This document shows, in pieces, positions 11,201 to 19,626 of a stretch of DNA of 62,239 bases. Positions within the stretch are counted from its first letter, which is position 1. Each line of letters opens with the position of its first letter. The position numbers were made by a program, and so were the translations under genes. The stretch comes from Mariniblastus sp. (lineage in GTDB: Bacteria > Planctomycetota > Planctomycetia > Pirellulales > Pirellulaceae), in contig JAQXDZ010000085.1 of assembly GCA_029251085.1 (NCBI GenBank), forward strand, positions 1 to 62,239. The letters are read 5' to 3'. A model generated the notes under the pieces. The model worked only from the letters and a program-made list of their open reading frames with translations, was not told where the DNA came from and made no database searches.

Positions 11201-11605
11201 TCCATTGACGTGGATCGAGATTACCTTTCCCAAAACTGTTTTGTGATCGACCACCGGGGCTGGGTCAAAGAAAGCTGTTCGGGCAGCCTCGGCTGGAATC
11301 CCAATTGGTTTGTCAGCCAATCCGAGGACGAAACTACGTGGACGATTGAACTCGCCATTCCGTTGAACTGTCTGGTTCCGGAAAAGATTGCAGCAAACGA
11401 GACCGTCTGGGCAATCAAACTCGCCCGACGCGGTTATGAACCGACTAACTTATGGCACGACTCCACGACTCAACCTCTCTCAGCATCGCTGCCCGCGCCA
11501 CTGGGAATTAGAAATACACTCCAGGCTCGCCCTGCCGATTTTGATTTGCTGAAATTTATCAACCCGGTTCCCGAAACAGTGACCAAACTAACCCTTGGAA
11601 ACTGA
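8276..11605 (+). CDS. Secreted YCF48-like beta-propeller protein with C-terminal CBM9-like domain
   Basis: The 1109-residue protein has a signal peptide (about 1-28). Five clear YCF48/BNR-type repeats run through residues 45-385, each with a GWAVG or GWIAG core and a closing TSDGGKNW-like Asp-box; a sixth, degenerate one lies between the fourth and fifth. A segment at about 388-500 looks like a worn LmbE/PIG-L deacetylase fold, but no metal-binding HxxDD motif is visible. A helical, low-complexity middle follows. The C-terminal 200 residues, beginning near PPKLDGKLNDPFW, look like a carbohydrate-binding family 9 or DOMON-type domain. YCF48-like propellers act as assembly factors or sensors; here the protein is probably periplasmic. 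The function is unknown. Confidence 0.75.
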   Translation: MHGFIKPIITRCAAGLVALCWVTPFAFGDSDLPREQLPKSWKSDAELTDVFFLNPRLGWAVGAQGTIVRTSDGGKNWIQISQRVNLSANNLSLDEKLRNMRQGIQTRATGRANGQSINSISCRFESVFFADEKNGWIAGGYSVPYINRSKAIVMRTRDGGITWNSVEHLVAPRFQQIRFTDPLNGWAVGEAGNLFQSGIFYTSDGGQSWSSQTSKKIHSWIAVERINDGLVTINEAGQLGTLRPNQYERAVVISENPTPLSQVRMVNNTSGWAVGESGTLLNTTNGGKSWTQIKLPAGASEIDLETISAIENQIWFAGDPGTVIYSMDTKTGKTTSHRTPIRMRINQIHFSDQSHGWAVGGGGAIIATTDGGQNWHVQRGNQQRVAILYVSLDDQSIPLELLAKYSIEENQTAAALVIQKTNHQNQDLTQSTERLGSSLLHSLGIPAEADLSSAGTREKILKNLTRVIRTMQPNVVVLNSSEPTTRQRNQRSAELFSLVNSAINHAGSERSFPIQITDLGLKTWKVDRFAFEDPTGDFTIDATRLLPRAGVLIEDQIALSRALLGKSVTSDQVLRYRVNHLSQRERMQAGNLLSGLDKRKTALPRNMIDAKRGNLNMIQQANSKQKKVEEFVRFEPTSSRDLLIWRQQIQAFTMPMDKGIAGVWLMQLAEGYLEVGKTELAAQTHTLLVNHWANHAFAPASMNWLAKYYSSEEFAQIEYQNKIKNGELTELGTLTKTQRLKESFQPRTEQKFANGSSQIKWLPSDAMLKSKEKKSPPPEEPDAKADSTPSPIRPAFFDQRLQIASKILNQMKQRDPELAAGPQYKFMESHISRRLNGALANEGRYKSLAQLSDEGEAGLSIAARRELALSPQLATSPSSFAMGVCRFTDKPPKLDGKLNDPFWQNGSQNRDAWQMPLSTADSKSNGSPDLAMFAYDENYFYAGFQCQKIAGQPYQSPNQSRPRDADLTHRDRIEFSIDVDRDYLSQNCFVIDHRGWVKESCSGSLGWNPNWFVSQSEDETTWTIELAIPLNCLVPEKIAANETVWAIKLARRGYEPTNLWHDSTTQPLSASLPAPLGIRNTLQARPADFDLLKFINPVPETVTKLTLGN

Positions 11606-11682
11606 CGATTATTTATATTTATCAATCGTTTCCACGTAGAATAAACCACGTAAAACATGATTCCATCCCGATCGCGAACTAT

Positions 11683-11702
11683 AGTAGACCTCGGGGTCTA
11701 CT
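11683..11702. repeat. Small palindrome upstream of the cyclase-repeat gene
   Basis: An 8-bp stem AGTAGACC with loop TCGG and arm GGTCTACT lies 12 bp before the ATG at 11715. As RNA it would be a compact hairpin next to the start codon; as DNA it could be an operator. No U-tract follows, so it is not a terminator. Confidence 0.45.
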
Positions 11703-11714
11703 TAGGTATCAGCC

Positions 11715-13475
11715 ATGACGAAACAACCAGAACCGAATCGGACTGCTATGCCGACTAACGATTCTGCGATGATGTCATCCAGTAATACGCCCCCGGTCTC
11801 CGGCGAGCCCCCTAAACTTGTGACCGTAGCGCCACGAAACCGCACTCCTGAAAATTCGTCGGGAGCGGTTAATTCAATTCCTGCGATTCACTTGAAATCG
11901 AAGCGTCATCCATCTCCGCCTCGCGGTCCACAAACTTTGGAGACGTTTTTAAACTCTCATCGAATTCCACCGAATCTTCCGCTGCCTCAAATCAATGCCC
12001 CTGACGAAGATGCGTTATTCGAAAACAATTCCATTCGCGGACGAATTGAAAATCATCGTAATCCTTTATCGTCCGTGCTCATCAGCATGGCACTGCACCT
12101 CGCGCTGTTCTTAACGCTTGCATGGTTCGTGTTGGCGATGGATCAACCGGTCACAACGATCAGCTTGGTAGCCACCCAGGATGCCAATCCCATTCTGGAA
12201 AATTTGAACCAGGCTGAAACACAATTTATTGAAATCGAAGGCCCAATCGACAGCCAATCGCCTTTGGAGATGCTCGCCGACGCGACGGCTACGAATGATT
12301 CCGTTAATGCGGATGATCTACCGATCGTCTCTCCAAGCATTGCCAACCCGGCGATCAACCCTAACCCAGCAGAAAACAATCCTGCGAACGAGGTTGGCAA
12401 GCTTCCAACTGGAGGAGGTTTGGAGGGTCGAGCATCGGACGCCAGAGCAAGGCTTGCAGCCTTGAGGGGTGGCACACTAGCGAGCGAAGCAGCCGTCGAA
12501 GAAGGCCTCAGATGGATCATTAATCATCAACGCGAAGACGGTAGCTGGAGATTTCTCCACGACCAACAATCCTGCCGTGGCAATTGCAAAAACGAAGGCA
12601 CTGACGAGGCATCGACCGCCGCAACAGGACTGGCACTCATGTCATTGCTGGGAGCAGGCTATACTCAGCGAACTGGCCCCTACCAACAACAAATCCAAAA
12701 GGGCCTCGACTATTTAAGCTCAAAAATGAGGATCTCCGCACGAGGGGGAAGTCTCACTTCCGGCAGTAAAGGCATGTACGCCCATGCAATTGCCACCATC
12801 GCCTTAAGCGAAGCCAGCACCATGACGGGAGACAGTGGACTGGGAAAGATGGCTGATTTGGCGAGACAGTACATCGAAACCGCACAACATAAAGCGGGTG
12901 GATGGCGGTATGACCCCGGAGCGCCGGGAGACATGACAGTTACCGGATGGCAGATCATGGCCTTAAAAAGCTGCCAACTTTCTAACTCCCGACTCGGTGA
13001 ACTAACCATGATTCGAGCCGAACAATTTGTCGACTCACTTGCGACCTCCAATGGTCGGTATGGATACACGACAAATGACTCATTGGAAAATTCAGCAACG
13101 ACAACCGCGATCGGAGTGCTTTCGAAAATGTATCTCGGTGCCGGGATAAACGCGGGCTCGCTCGAACAAGCAACGCGATTCTTATCCGACCACGGTCCTT
13201 CCAAGAACAATGTTTATTTCAACTACTACGCGACACAGGTACTGCACCATCGCAGTGATCCACGCTGGGAAGATTGGAATGAAAAGATGAGAGAACACTT
13301 AGTAGCCAGCCAAGATCAAAGCGATACACACCAAGCGGGAAGCTGGTATTTCCCCGACCCGCACGGCAAGGTTGGCGGACGCTTGTACACGACCGCAATG
13401 GCTGTCATGATTCTTGAAGTTTATTACCGCTATTTACCACTTTACGAGAATGACGCGGTTCAGATAAACCGCTAA
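11715..13475 (+). CDS. Membrane-anchored protein with squalene-cyclase/prenyltransferase repeats
   Basis: This 586-residue protein has a proline- and serine-rich disordered N-terminus (1-110), one membrane helix (about 120-143, SMALHLALFLTLAWFVLAM) and a further linker. From about residue 255 a series of alpha-alpha barrel repeats follows, of the kind QREDGSWRF, HKAGGWRYDPGAPGDMTVTGW and TSNGRYGY. The repeats resemble the terpene cyclase/prenyltransferase fold, but I see no DxDD or DxxDD acid motif, so cyclase activity is doubtful. The N-terminal TM with a long linker recalls TonB-like or energiser-linked proteins of planctomycetes. It probably sits in the inner membrane with the barrel outside. 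A cysteine pair (SCRGNC) lies near 287. Confidence 0.72.
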   Translation: MTKQPEPNRTAMPTNDSAMMSSSNTPPVSGEPPKLVTVAPRNRTPENSSGAVNSIPAIHLKSKRHPSPPRGPQTLETFLNSHRIPPNLPLPQINAPDEDALFENNSIRGRIENHRNPLSSVLISMALHLALFLTLAWFVLAMDQPVTTISLVATQDANPILENLNQAETQFIEIEGPIDSQSPLEMLADATATNDSVNADDLPIVSPSIANPAINPNPAENNPANEVGKLPTGGGLEGRASDARARLAALRGGTLASEAAVEEGLRWIINHQREDGSWRFLHDQQSCRGNCKNEGTDEASTAATGLALMSLLGAGYTQRTGPYQQQIQKGLDYLSSKMRISARGGSLTSGSKGMYAHAIATIALSEASTMTGDSGLGKMADLARQYIETAQHKAGGWRYDPGAPGDMTVTGWQIMALKSCQLSNSRLGELTMIRAEQFVDSLATSNGRYGYTTNDSLENSATTTAIGVLSKMYLGAGINAGSLEQATRFLSDHGPSKNNVYFNYYATQVLHHRSDPRWEDWNEKMREHLVASQDQSDTHQAGSWYFPDPHGKVGGRLYTTAMAVMILEVYYRYLPLYENDAVQINR

Positions 13476-13548
13476 AATAACAAGCGGCAGATGACGCTAC
13501 CGCCCGCTTCTACAATTCGTAAATACTGGATCACGCGACCCTTCAATT

Positions 13549-14346
13549 ATGAATCCTGTCATTCCCGTTCTCGATTTAATGATTTCCCAGGTCGTCCTCG
13601 CGGCTCAGGGGGATCGGGATACTTACCGGCCAGTTCACTCCAAGTTGACTCAGAGTAGCCAACCCATTGATGTTGCCAAGGCAATTTTCAACCAAACCGG
13701 ATGCGATGTTCTCTATCTCGCGGACATCGATAGCTTCAATGGAGCCAATCCCAATTGGCATGTCTATAACGATCTCTTGAACGCTGGATTTGGACTGTGG
13801 ATCGATGCTAACTGGGTGAGCGGCAATCAATACCAAAAGATCACCGAAAACATTCAGCAGCGAGAGCGTTTAAAAATCATCCTTTCGTCGGAAACACTTG
13901 CCAATTTCACTGATCTGGATTTACTCACGAAACTAATTGAACTGGACATTACACCTATTTTTAGCCTCGATAAAAAAGCAGGCAAACTGTTCACGCAACC
14001 AGGAAACCTGGCCGATGCGACGTCACTTGAATTAGTCCAACATGCTTTTGAAAAAGGTGTCCGTGAATTTATCCTTCTCGATCTAGCATCCGTGGGAACC
14101 ATGGCAGGATGTGCAAATTCTGAAAACGGATTTGGCGATCTCATTCAGGAAATTAAACAAGAACTACCCGAAATTAAGATCACCTCAGGGGGCGGAGCGC
14201 GGCATGCCAGCGATATCCAAACGCTGCTCAAACTTGGCTGCGAACATGTCCTTGTCGCGTCCGCCATTCACCAGTGCAAACTTACACCGGACGACATCTC
14301 CGACCTCACTGCTCACCGGCAAACGACGCAGGCTTTTACCCAATAA
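13549..14346 (+). CDS. HisA/HisF-related TIM-barrel protein
   Basis: The 265-residue protein aligns with the HisA fold. IPVLDL at the N-terminus gives the first catalytic-type aspartate, FSLDKK near residue 143 the second. A C-terminal phosphate-binding pair, SGGGARH near 218 and VASAIH near 236, is intact. The N-terminal half-barrel phosphate motif (GGG/GGVR in true HisA) is replaced by WIDANWVSG. True HisA binds a substrate with two phosphates, so this protein may act on a singly phosphorylated ligand. HisA-like paralogues of this kind occur in planctomycetes and in organisms with tetrahydromethanopterin C1 genes, but no such gene is visible here. The his operon 20 kb away lacks hisA, so a genuine HisA role is not excluded. 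Confidence 0.7.
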   Translation: MNPVIPVLDLMISQVVLAAQGDRDTYRPVHSKLTQSSQPIDVAKAIFNQTGCDVLYLADIDSFNGANPNWHVYNDLLNAGFGLWIDANWVSGNQYQKITENIQQRERLKIILSSETLANFTDLDLLTKLIELDITPIFSLDKKAGKLFTQPGNLADATSLELVQHAFEKGVREFILLDLASVGTMAGCANSENGFGDLIQEIKQELPEIKITSGGGARHASDIQTLLKLGCEHVLVASAIHQCKLTPDDISDLTAHRQTTQAFTQ

Positions 14347-14786
14347 TTGATTTCAGCCGCCACCTGCGATCGCCCCGCAAGTTTGCAACTTACTGCTCCA
14401 AAACCTCTTGCCTCTTCATCCGTGCCAAACCTAAGGCTTGCTAGCAGTTTAGGTGTTTAAGATGCCAGCAATTCACATCGTTAATTTCTCATTTGCAACC
14501 AAGATTTGGATTGATTTGAAAACGGGTAATCTTTACAAACCATGTTGCAAAAGTTGCGGACCAAGAAGTTTGCAAAGAAGAGCGAACGGCGACGAACTTA
14601 AGTTTTACTTGACTCGACTGCTCAGCATTTTTTTTGACATTCAAATATTGAGTTTGGCACGCATCTTGCGTTGTAGATAAAAACGACTCGCGGCAAACTT
14701 GCTGCATTTCAATCATAGTTGCCGGTGAAGGATCACCTAGGCTTACAATCAACCTAATACGTTTCGTCAGTCAGGGAGGACGAGTT
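14347..14786. other. Intergenic regulatory region upstream of the OmpH-like gene
   Basis: This 440-bp gap holds no convincing gene. It carries a sigma-54 promoter at 14654-14670 and four copies of the palindrome TTGCAA at 14383, 14493, 14545 and 14570. By chance one copy is expected in about 4 kb. Two copies sit 80-110 bp upstream of the -24 element, where enhancer-binding proteins normally dock. Confidence 0.5.
14654..14670 (+). promoter_or_regulatory. Sigma-54 (RpoN) promoter
   Basis: The sequence TTGGCACGCATCTTGCG matches the -24/-12 consensus TGGCACG-N4-TTGCA almost base for base, with the invariant GG and GC ten bases apart. The expected start site is near 14681, giving a 5' leader of about 105 nt before the TTG start at 14787. 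It would require an AAA+ activator. Confidence 0.75.
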
Positions 14787-15386
14787 TTGAAATTAAACAT
14801 TAACAAATTGGCCTTAATTACAGCAGTTGCAATCACGCTACCGTTGACCGGTATAGTGGCTCAAGCACAAGAATCCGGTATCGTTGCGATCCTAGACGTC
14901 GCAGCCGTATTTCAAAAAAATCTGGAATTTAATACCCAGATGAATGAAATCAAACAATCTGCAAACGAACTAAAGGCGCAAATCACTGAGCAACAAAAGG
15001 CCATCCAGATCAGAGCGCAAGAAATTAGCGCGATGGAAAGTGGCCCGAGTCGGTTTGAGCAAGAGGCTGCCCTCGAGCAACAACAGACACAACTAAAAAC
15101 TCTGGCACGCCAGCGTGAAACGAACCTCCTCAATCGCGAAGCCCAGATTTACTACGTCACCTACCAGAAACTGCAATCGGTCGTCGCAGCCGTTGCGGAA
15201 GCCAATGGAATTGTCCTCGTCTTGCGATTCGACAACTCACCAATCAATGGCAATGTCCGACCAGAAGTCATCAAAGCAGTGAATCGATCGGTTGTTTATA
15301 ACAACCAACTGGATCTCACCAACCTTGTTGCCCAACAAATGGGACCTCAGGTAGTGGCAGACAATGCGGGAACACAACTTAAGTAA
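14787..15386 (+). CDS. OmpH/Skp-family periplasmic chaperone-like protein
   Basis: The 199-residue protein has a signal peptide (1-28, ending AQAQE), then a small beta strand (VAILDVAAVFQ) and a long coiled-coil region (about 45-120) rich in Q, E and K. A closing segment VYNNQLDLTNLVAQQM is typical of OmpH/Skp. Skp trimers hold unfolded outer-membrane proteins in the periplasm. TTG is chosen as start because AGGGAGGA lies 8 bases upstream and the signal peptide begins there. It stands alone under the sigma-54 promoter and ends in a strong terminator, so it is a single-gene unit. It is not next to bamA or lpxD, where skp normally sits, so it may be a specialised paralogue. Confidence 0.85.
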   Translation: MKLNINKLALITAVAITLPLTGIVAQAQESGIVAILDVAAVFQKNLEFNTQMNEIKQSANELKAQITEQQKAIQIRAQEISAMESGPSRFEQEAALEQQQTQLKTLARQRETNLLNREAQIYYVTYQKLQSVVAAVAEANGIVLVLRFDNSPINGNVRPEVIKAVNRSVVYNNQLDLTNLVAQQMGPQVVADNAGTQLK

Positions 15387-15447
15387 TCGCGTAAAATAAT
15401 TGCTTAAGCCAACCATCTGGCAAGGCTTTACCTTTGAATTTTCACAA

Positions 15448-15480
15448 AGCGGCTTGTTTTAACGAGCCGCTTTTTTTTGT
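15448..15480 (+). terminator. Rho-independent terminator after the OmpH-like gene
   Basis: An AAGCGGCTTG / CGAGCCGCTT-type stem of about nine pairs with a short T/A-rich loop is followed by eight T residues. It lies 60 bp after the OmpH-like stop codon. Confidence 0.88.
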
Positions 15481-15684
15481 TTTATTCGAGCGTTGACGAC
15501 CACTCACTAGACAACCTAAACCACCTGAACTGGCTTGGCGCAATCAAAAACGAAAGCGAACCATCGCTTGTTGATTTCAAAACAATGAAGCCGATGTTTC
15601 TCGCTTGTTATCTTTTGGATTCATGTTAAAACGAATCTTCGTGTCCCCGGCTTCCATCATTCAGCACGCTCATCCTTACACCAA

Positions 15685-16947
15685 ATGAATGTCATCGTTT
15701 TTGAAGATTCGGGCGTTGAAAATCTCTATCCTGTCACGACCGGTCGCCCTGCATACGCAATCACATGCGCCAGTCTTCGCTTAGTTGATTTTTTAAAATC
15801 TCTGAATTCAAGAATGGTTGGAATCGTTCGGCCTTTTCTCGAACGAATTCAAATACTTGATTTCCCCGAATTGGAACAATCACTCGACCTTTCTCAACGA
15901 TGGACACTTATCGTCAACGCGCGTCTCGCGCCCACGGTGAAAAACTGGGAGAAGATCTGTGCGTTAATGGGATCGTCCAATCAACTCCTTCCGGAAGGTA
16001 TTTTGATTCGCGTTGGCTGGGCCACCGCGGCGGCAATTGTTCCCACCAGCACACTACAAGATCAACCGCGATCGGCGTGGACGAAACTTATCGAATCACT
16101 CGGCAGACACCCCGACTGTGAAATCACCGAAGACGATTTTGTATTACTTGACTACCCGCACGAAATCATTGACCAGAATATTCAATCATTCCAGGGCAAC
16201 TTAGCCCATCGAATCGCGCACGGTAACTACACCGAAAAATATGAGAATGTTTTCGTTGGCGATGGCGTTCAAATTGTCGATCCGGTTTTATTTGATTCAA
16301 AACCTGGTCCAATCGTCATTGATGCGGATGTTAAATTTGGGCCGTTTTGCTTTATTAGGGGACCGGTATATATCGGCCCGAGAACTCGAATCAGTGAACA
16401 CGCTTCGATCAAAGATTGTGTCTCTATTTCCCATACCTGCAAAATAGGGGGAGAAGTTGAGAGCACCATTCTTGAGGCCTACACCAACAAACAACATCAT
16501 GGATTTCTTGGCCACAGTTACCTTGGCAGTTGGATTAACCTGGGAGCAGGCACCTGCAACAGCGACCTGAAAAACACGTATGGGATGGTCAATATGCAGT
16601 ACGGTTCCGAAAAGATTGCATCAGGGATGCAGTTCATCGGCTGTATTATTGGCGACTATGCGAAAACCGCGATCAACACCAGTATCTTTACCGGCAAGAC
16701 GATCGGCACCGCGAGCATGGTATACGGATTCGCGACGACCAATGTCCCGAGCTTCGTTAATTATGCTCGCACCTTCGATAAAGTTGGAAACCTCCCTCCC
16801 GAAGTCATTGTGACCACTCAGAAAAGAATGTTCTCACGTCGAAATGTTACCCAGCGCCCCTGCGATATCGAATTGATTCTCGATATGTACCGAAATACGC
16901 AACACGAGCGGCCCGACGGCCTCTCTAATGAGCCGATCTCCCTGTGA
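15685..16947 (+). CDS. GlmU-like sugar nucleotidyltransferase / left-handed beta-helix acyltransferase
   Basis: The 420-residue protein begins with an atypical domain (MNVIVFEDSGVENLYPVTTGRPAY) that replaces the classic nucleotidyltransferase LxxGxGxRL loop. A left-handed beta-helix with hexapeptide repeats follows at about 190-370: IDADVKFGPFCFIRGPVYIG, then CKIGGEVE, then LGSWINLGAGTCNSDLKN. The last motif resembles the GlmU acetyltransferase site. Such proteins are annotated as putative sugar-nucleotidyl transferases and probably help make activated amino sugars for the cell envelope. The missing pyrophosphorylase loop makes the first activity uncertain; acyl transfer is the better guess. 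Confidence 0.75.
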   Translation: MNVIVFEDSGVENLYPVTTGRPAYAITCASLRLVDFLKSLNSRMVGIVRPFLERIQILDFPELEQSLDLSQRWTLIVNARLAPTVKNWEKICALMGSSNQLLPEGILIRVGWATAAAIVPTSTLQDQPRSAWTKLIESLGRHPDCEITEDDFVLLDYPHEIIDQNIQSFQGNLAHRIAHGNYTEKYENVFVGDGVQIVDPVLFDSKPGPIVIDADVKFGPFCFIRGPVYIGPRTRISEHASIKDCVSISHTCKIGGEVESTILEAYTNKQHHGFLGHSYLGSWINLGAGTCNSDLKNTYGMVNMQYGSEKIASGMQFIGCIIGDYAKTAINTSIFTGKTIGTASMVYGFATTNVPSFVNYARTFDKVGNLPPEVIVTTQKRMFSRRNVTQRPCDIELILDMYRNTQHERPDGLSNEPISL

Positions 16948-17127
16948 GCCGCCAATCTCTTCATAAGCTACAAGAACCAGCACCCGCCTATTTCAGCCTG
17001 TTTCCAGCTATACGTCTTCAAAAACGCTCAATCTTCCAACTGTTTTTCAATCTGGTCTGTCTCAGCGACCGCTGCGAACTTATCATGAAGCTATCCAATT
17101 TCCATTCCAAAATCATTTCGTATCCCA

Positions 17128-18003
17128 ATGTCGCTCTCTCAACTGTTTGAAAAGAAACAAGTCACTTCGTATGAGTTGTTTCCACCCAAAACACCCGCCG
17201 GTGAAAAAAGTCTCCGACGCCACGTCGAACAACTGATGCAATTTTCACCGGACTTTATCACCTGCACTTACGGTGCCGGTGGGTCGACGCAAGGTAAAAC
17301 GCTCGACATCATTGAAGATGTTAAAAACCTGTATAACATCCCGGTCGCATCTCACCTGACACTTGTCGGCAGCAGCGTGGATGATTTAAGAGCCTACCTC
17401 GAACAGGCGCGAGCCCGATCAGTTGACTACATCGTTGCCCTGCGTGGCGATCCTCCCCAAGGCGAAACGGAATTTCAGGCAACTGAAGGGGGCTATCAAT
17501 ACGCCAATGAGTTAGTCGAACTGATCAACAACGAGTTTAAAGACCTTGGTGTACTGGTTGCCGGCTATCCGGAGAAACACCGGGAGGCACCAAGCCTTGA
17601 CGTTGACCTTGATAATCTAAAACGAAAAGTCGACGCCGGAGCGCACGCAATCGTCACACAGTTGTTCTACAACAACGAGGACTTTTTCCGATTTCGAGAT
17701 CTCTGCGAACAAAAAGGAATCAACATTCCGATCGTCCCGGGTTTGCTGCCTGTCACCAGCCTCAAGCAAATCCAACGCATCTCGTCGCTTTGCGGAGCTA
17801 AACTACCCATGCCGTTTGTGCAGGAACTCGAAGCAAACCCTGAACCCGATGATCAATTCAAAATCGGCGTGGCTCAGGCGATCGAACAAACTCAGGAACT
17901 CATCGATGCCGAGGTCGCTGGCCTGCATTTTTATGTTCTCAATAAATCCGACGCAACGGTTGAAATTATGACCGCGATCAACCGCACCTCCCCAAGTGAC
18001 TAA
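17128..18003 (+). CDS. metF: 5,10-Methylenetetrahydrofolate reductase
   Basis: The 291-residue protein is of normal MetF length. It shows the FAD- and folate-binding TIM barrel: YELFPPKTP near residue 14 carries the catalytic glutamate, TCTYGAGGS near 48 binds substrate, and ALRGDPPQG near 109 holds the FAD-contacting aspartate. The late motif GLLPVTSLKQ is also typical. It reduces methylene-THF to methyl-THF for methionine synthesis. The gene is 180 bp after the GlmU-like gene and 47 bp before a TPR protein, with no methionine gene adjacent. I see no SAM riboswitch or other leader in the short upstream gap. Confidence 0.93.
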   Translation: MSLSQLFEKKQVTSYELFPPKTPAGEKSLRRHVEQLMQFSPDFITCTYGAGGSTQGKTLDIIEDVKNLYNIPVASHLTLVGSSVDDLRAYLEQARARSVDYIVALRGDPPQGETEFQATEGGYQYANELVELINNEFKDLGVLVAGYPEKHREAPSLDVDLDNLKRKVDAGAHAIVTQLFYNNEDFFRFRDLCEQKGINIPIVPGLLPVTSLKQIQRISSLCGAKLPMPFVQELEANPEPDDQFKIGVAQAIEQTQELIDAEVAGLHFYVLNKSDATVEIMTAINRTSPSD

Positions 18004-18050
18004 ACTGGCTGTGAGTTATTCAATCTACCCAATTGAGACGGAGTTCGTTC

Positions 18051-19565
18051 ATGCCTTCATCATTTCATTCAGCAGCAACGTCCGCATCACGACGATGGGT
18101 AACGCGTGGACTGTCGCTCCCCCTTCTGCTGGTAGCAACATGCTTCTGGCCACTGATTGTCATGGGGCAAACGGGAACTCAATTTCGACCACCACAAGAA
18201 GTTGATGGTAAACGTCCTAACTCGCTTACTCCCTCGAAACCAGCGGTTACTCCACCGACTGCAGAAGCGGCACAGCAGCAAGCGGAGAAAATGTATCAGC
18301 AGCTCGTTCAGGAACTATACAACCTGATCCCGGGCGACCCGGCTTCCAACCCGGAACAGCAAAAAGTCATTGGCGAAGCGGTCAAGGCGTTTCAAGTAAA
18401 AGATGCGAAGTTAGTCATTGAGCTGATGACGGCACAGGCTCTTTCAGACCCAAATTTTCCTCCAGCCGATGTGATGCTCGCCGGACTCAGCTTTGCTATT
18501 CAGGATCCAAAATCTGGACGGGTCTTGCTCGAACGTGCGGCCCTGCAGCATCCTGACAAACCAGCGGTCTATTCGACTTTCGCCAGATTGGCAATTAATG
18601 AAAACCGATCCACTGACGCACTGGCATTGCTAGACAAACTCGAGCGTGTGATCCAGAACGCAAAATTATCTCCCGTATCCGCCGCTTTTTACGAAGCGCA
18701 ATATCTCGACGGGGCAACTGATATCGCCATGCGACAACGACGTTTCTCAGATGCTCGACGTTACCTCACAAGACTCAGAGAATTGCGGCCAGGAAACCCC
18801 AAAGCGTTGATGGTCTCGGCTGAACTTGAATTCAATGAAAAGAACCTCGAGCAAAGCCTGCTCTTTTTGAAACAACTCCAGACCGCGCTCCCCCAAACGC
18901 GGCCACCCGAAATCATCGTGGCTAACTGGTTCCAGCGAACCGGGAAATTTGACACCGCCAAGGTCTGGATTCAAGCGGCCGCCGAAACGTATGCCGACAG
19001 CCCTCAAGTTCAATTGGAAGTTGCCAGTTGGGCGGTTAATGAAGAACAATTCCCCACGGCAAATTCAGCGATCAAAAAAGCAGAGGTCGCCGGCGAAACA
19101 CCTCAATCTCTCTCCCTGAAAGCAAAAATTGCTTTTGCCGGTGAATCTTACGGCGTTGCCGAATCACACTACGGCGAGCTCTACAAACAATTTCCAAACA
19201 ACTTTGAAGCGTCGAACATGTACGCCCTTTGTTTAATTGAAAGCGCCGACCCGGAGAAGCGGAAAATGGCACTTGAAATCGCCAACAGAAATGTCCGAGC
19301 GCTGCCGAATAACGTCGTTGCCCAAGCAGCTCGTGGTTACATTCTCTTGCGAGAAGGCAAAACGGAACAAGCTAAAACGGCAATCGGAAGAGCGCTACAG
19401 CAGCAAAATGCTTCCCCTGAAATTAGATTTTTTGCTGCCTCGGTTTTAAATGCAATGGAAGAAAAAGAGAAATCGAAAACCACCTTAGAACAGGCTTTGA
19501 AATACCGCGGACTCTTCCTGTACCGCGCCAGGGCGAAAAAAATGTTCGAACAACTCTCGAACTAA
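18051..19565 (+). CDS. Secreted tetratricopeptide-repeat protein
   Basis: The 504-residue protein has a basic N-terminus with a hydrophobic signal segment (about 20-43) and then mainly TPR-like helical pairs from about 75 to the end, with recurring A-x-x-x-Y/F spacing. TPR proteins act as scaffolds in envelope biogenesis, secretion or polysaccharide export. The start at ATG 18051 is preferred to the upstream TTG at 18033 because GGAG lies about 8 bases before it and the signal peptide then has a usual length. No enzymatic domain is visible. It follows metF closely, but a functional link is not apparent. Confidence 0.75.
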   Translation: MPSSFHSAATSASRRWVTRGLSLPLLLVATCFWPLIVMGQTGTQFRPPQEVDGKRPNSLTPSKPAVTPPTAEAAQQQAEKMYQQLVQELYNLIPGDPASNPEQQKVIGEAVKAFQVKDAKLVIELMTAQALSDPNFPPADVMLAGLSFAIQDPKSGRVLLERAALQHPDKPAVYSTFARLAINENRSTDALALLDKLERVIQNAKLSPVSAAFYEAQYLDGATDIAMRQRRFSDARRYLTRLRELRPGNPKALMVSAELEFNEKNLEQSLLFLKQLQTALPQTRPPEIIVANWFQRTGKFDTAKVWIQAAAETYADSPQVQLEVASWAVNEEQFPTANSAIKKAEVAGETPQSLSLKAKIAFAGESYGVAESHYGELYKQFPNNFEASNMYALCLIESADPEKRKMALEIANRNVRALPNNVVAQAARGYILLREGKTEQAKTAIGRALQQQNASPEIRFFAASVLNAMEEKEKSKTTLEQALKYRGLFLYRARAKKMFEQLSN

Positions 19566-19626
19566 GTGCGGACGATTCAATAAAACAAAGCACCTCGATG
19601 CAAAGTAATTTGCAAAGGGTCTTTGA

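Noticed and set aside
12710..13210. Minus-strand frame of 166 codons
   Set aside because: It is antisense to the squalene-cyclase-repeat protein and its composition is that of a shadow frame.
14453..14680. 75-codon plus-strand frame upstream of the OmpH-like gene
   Set aside because: It runs through the sigma-54 promoter and has no homology-like features.
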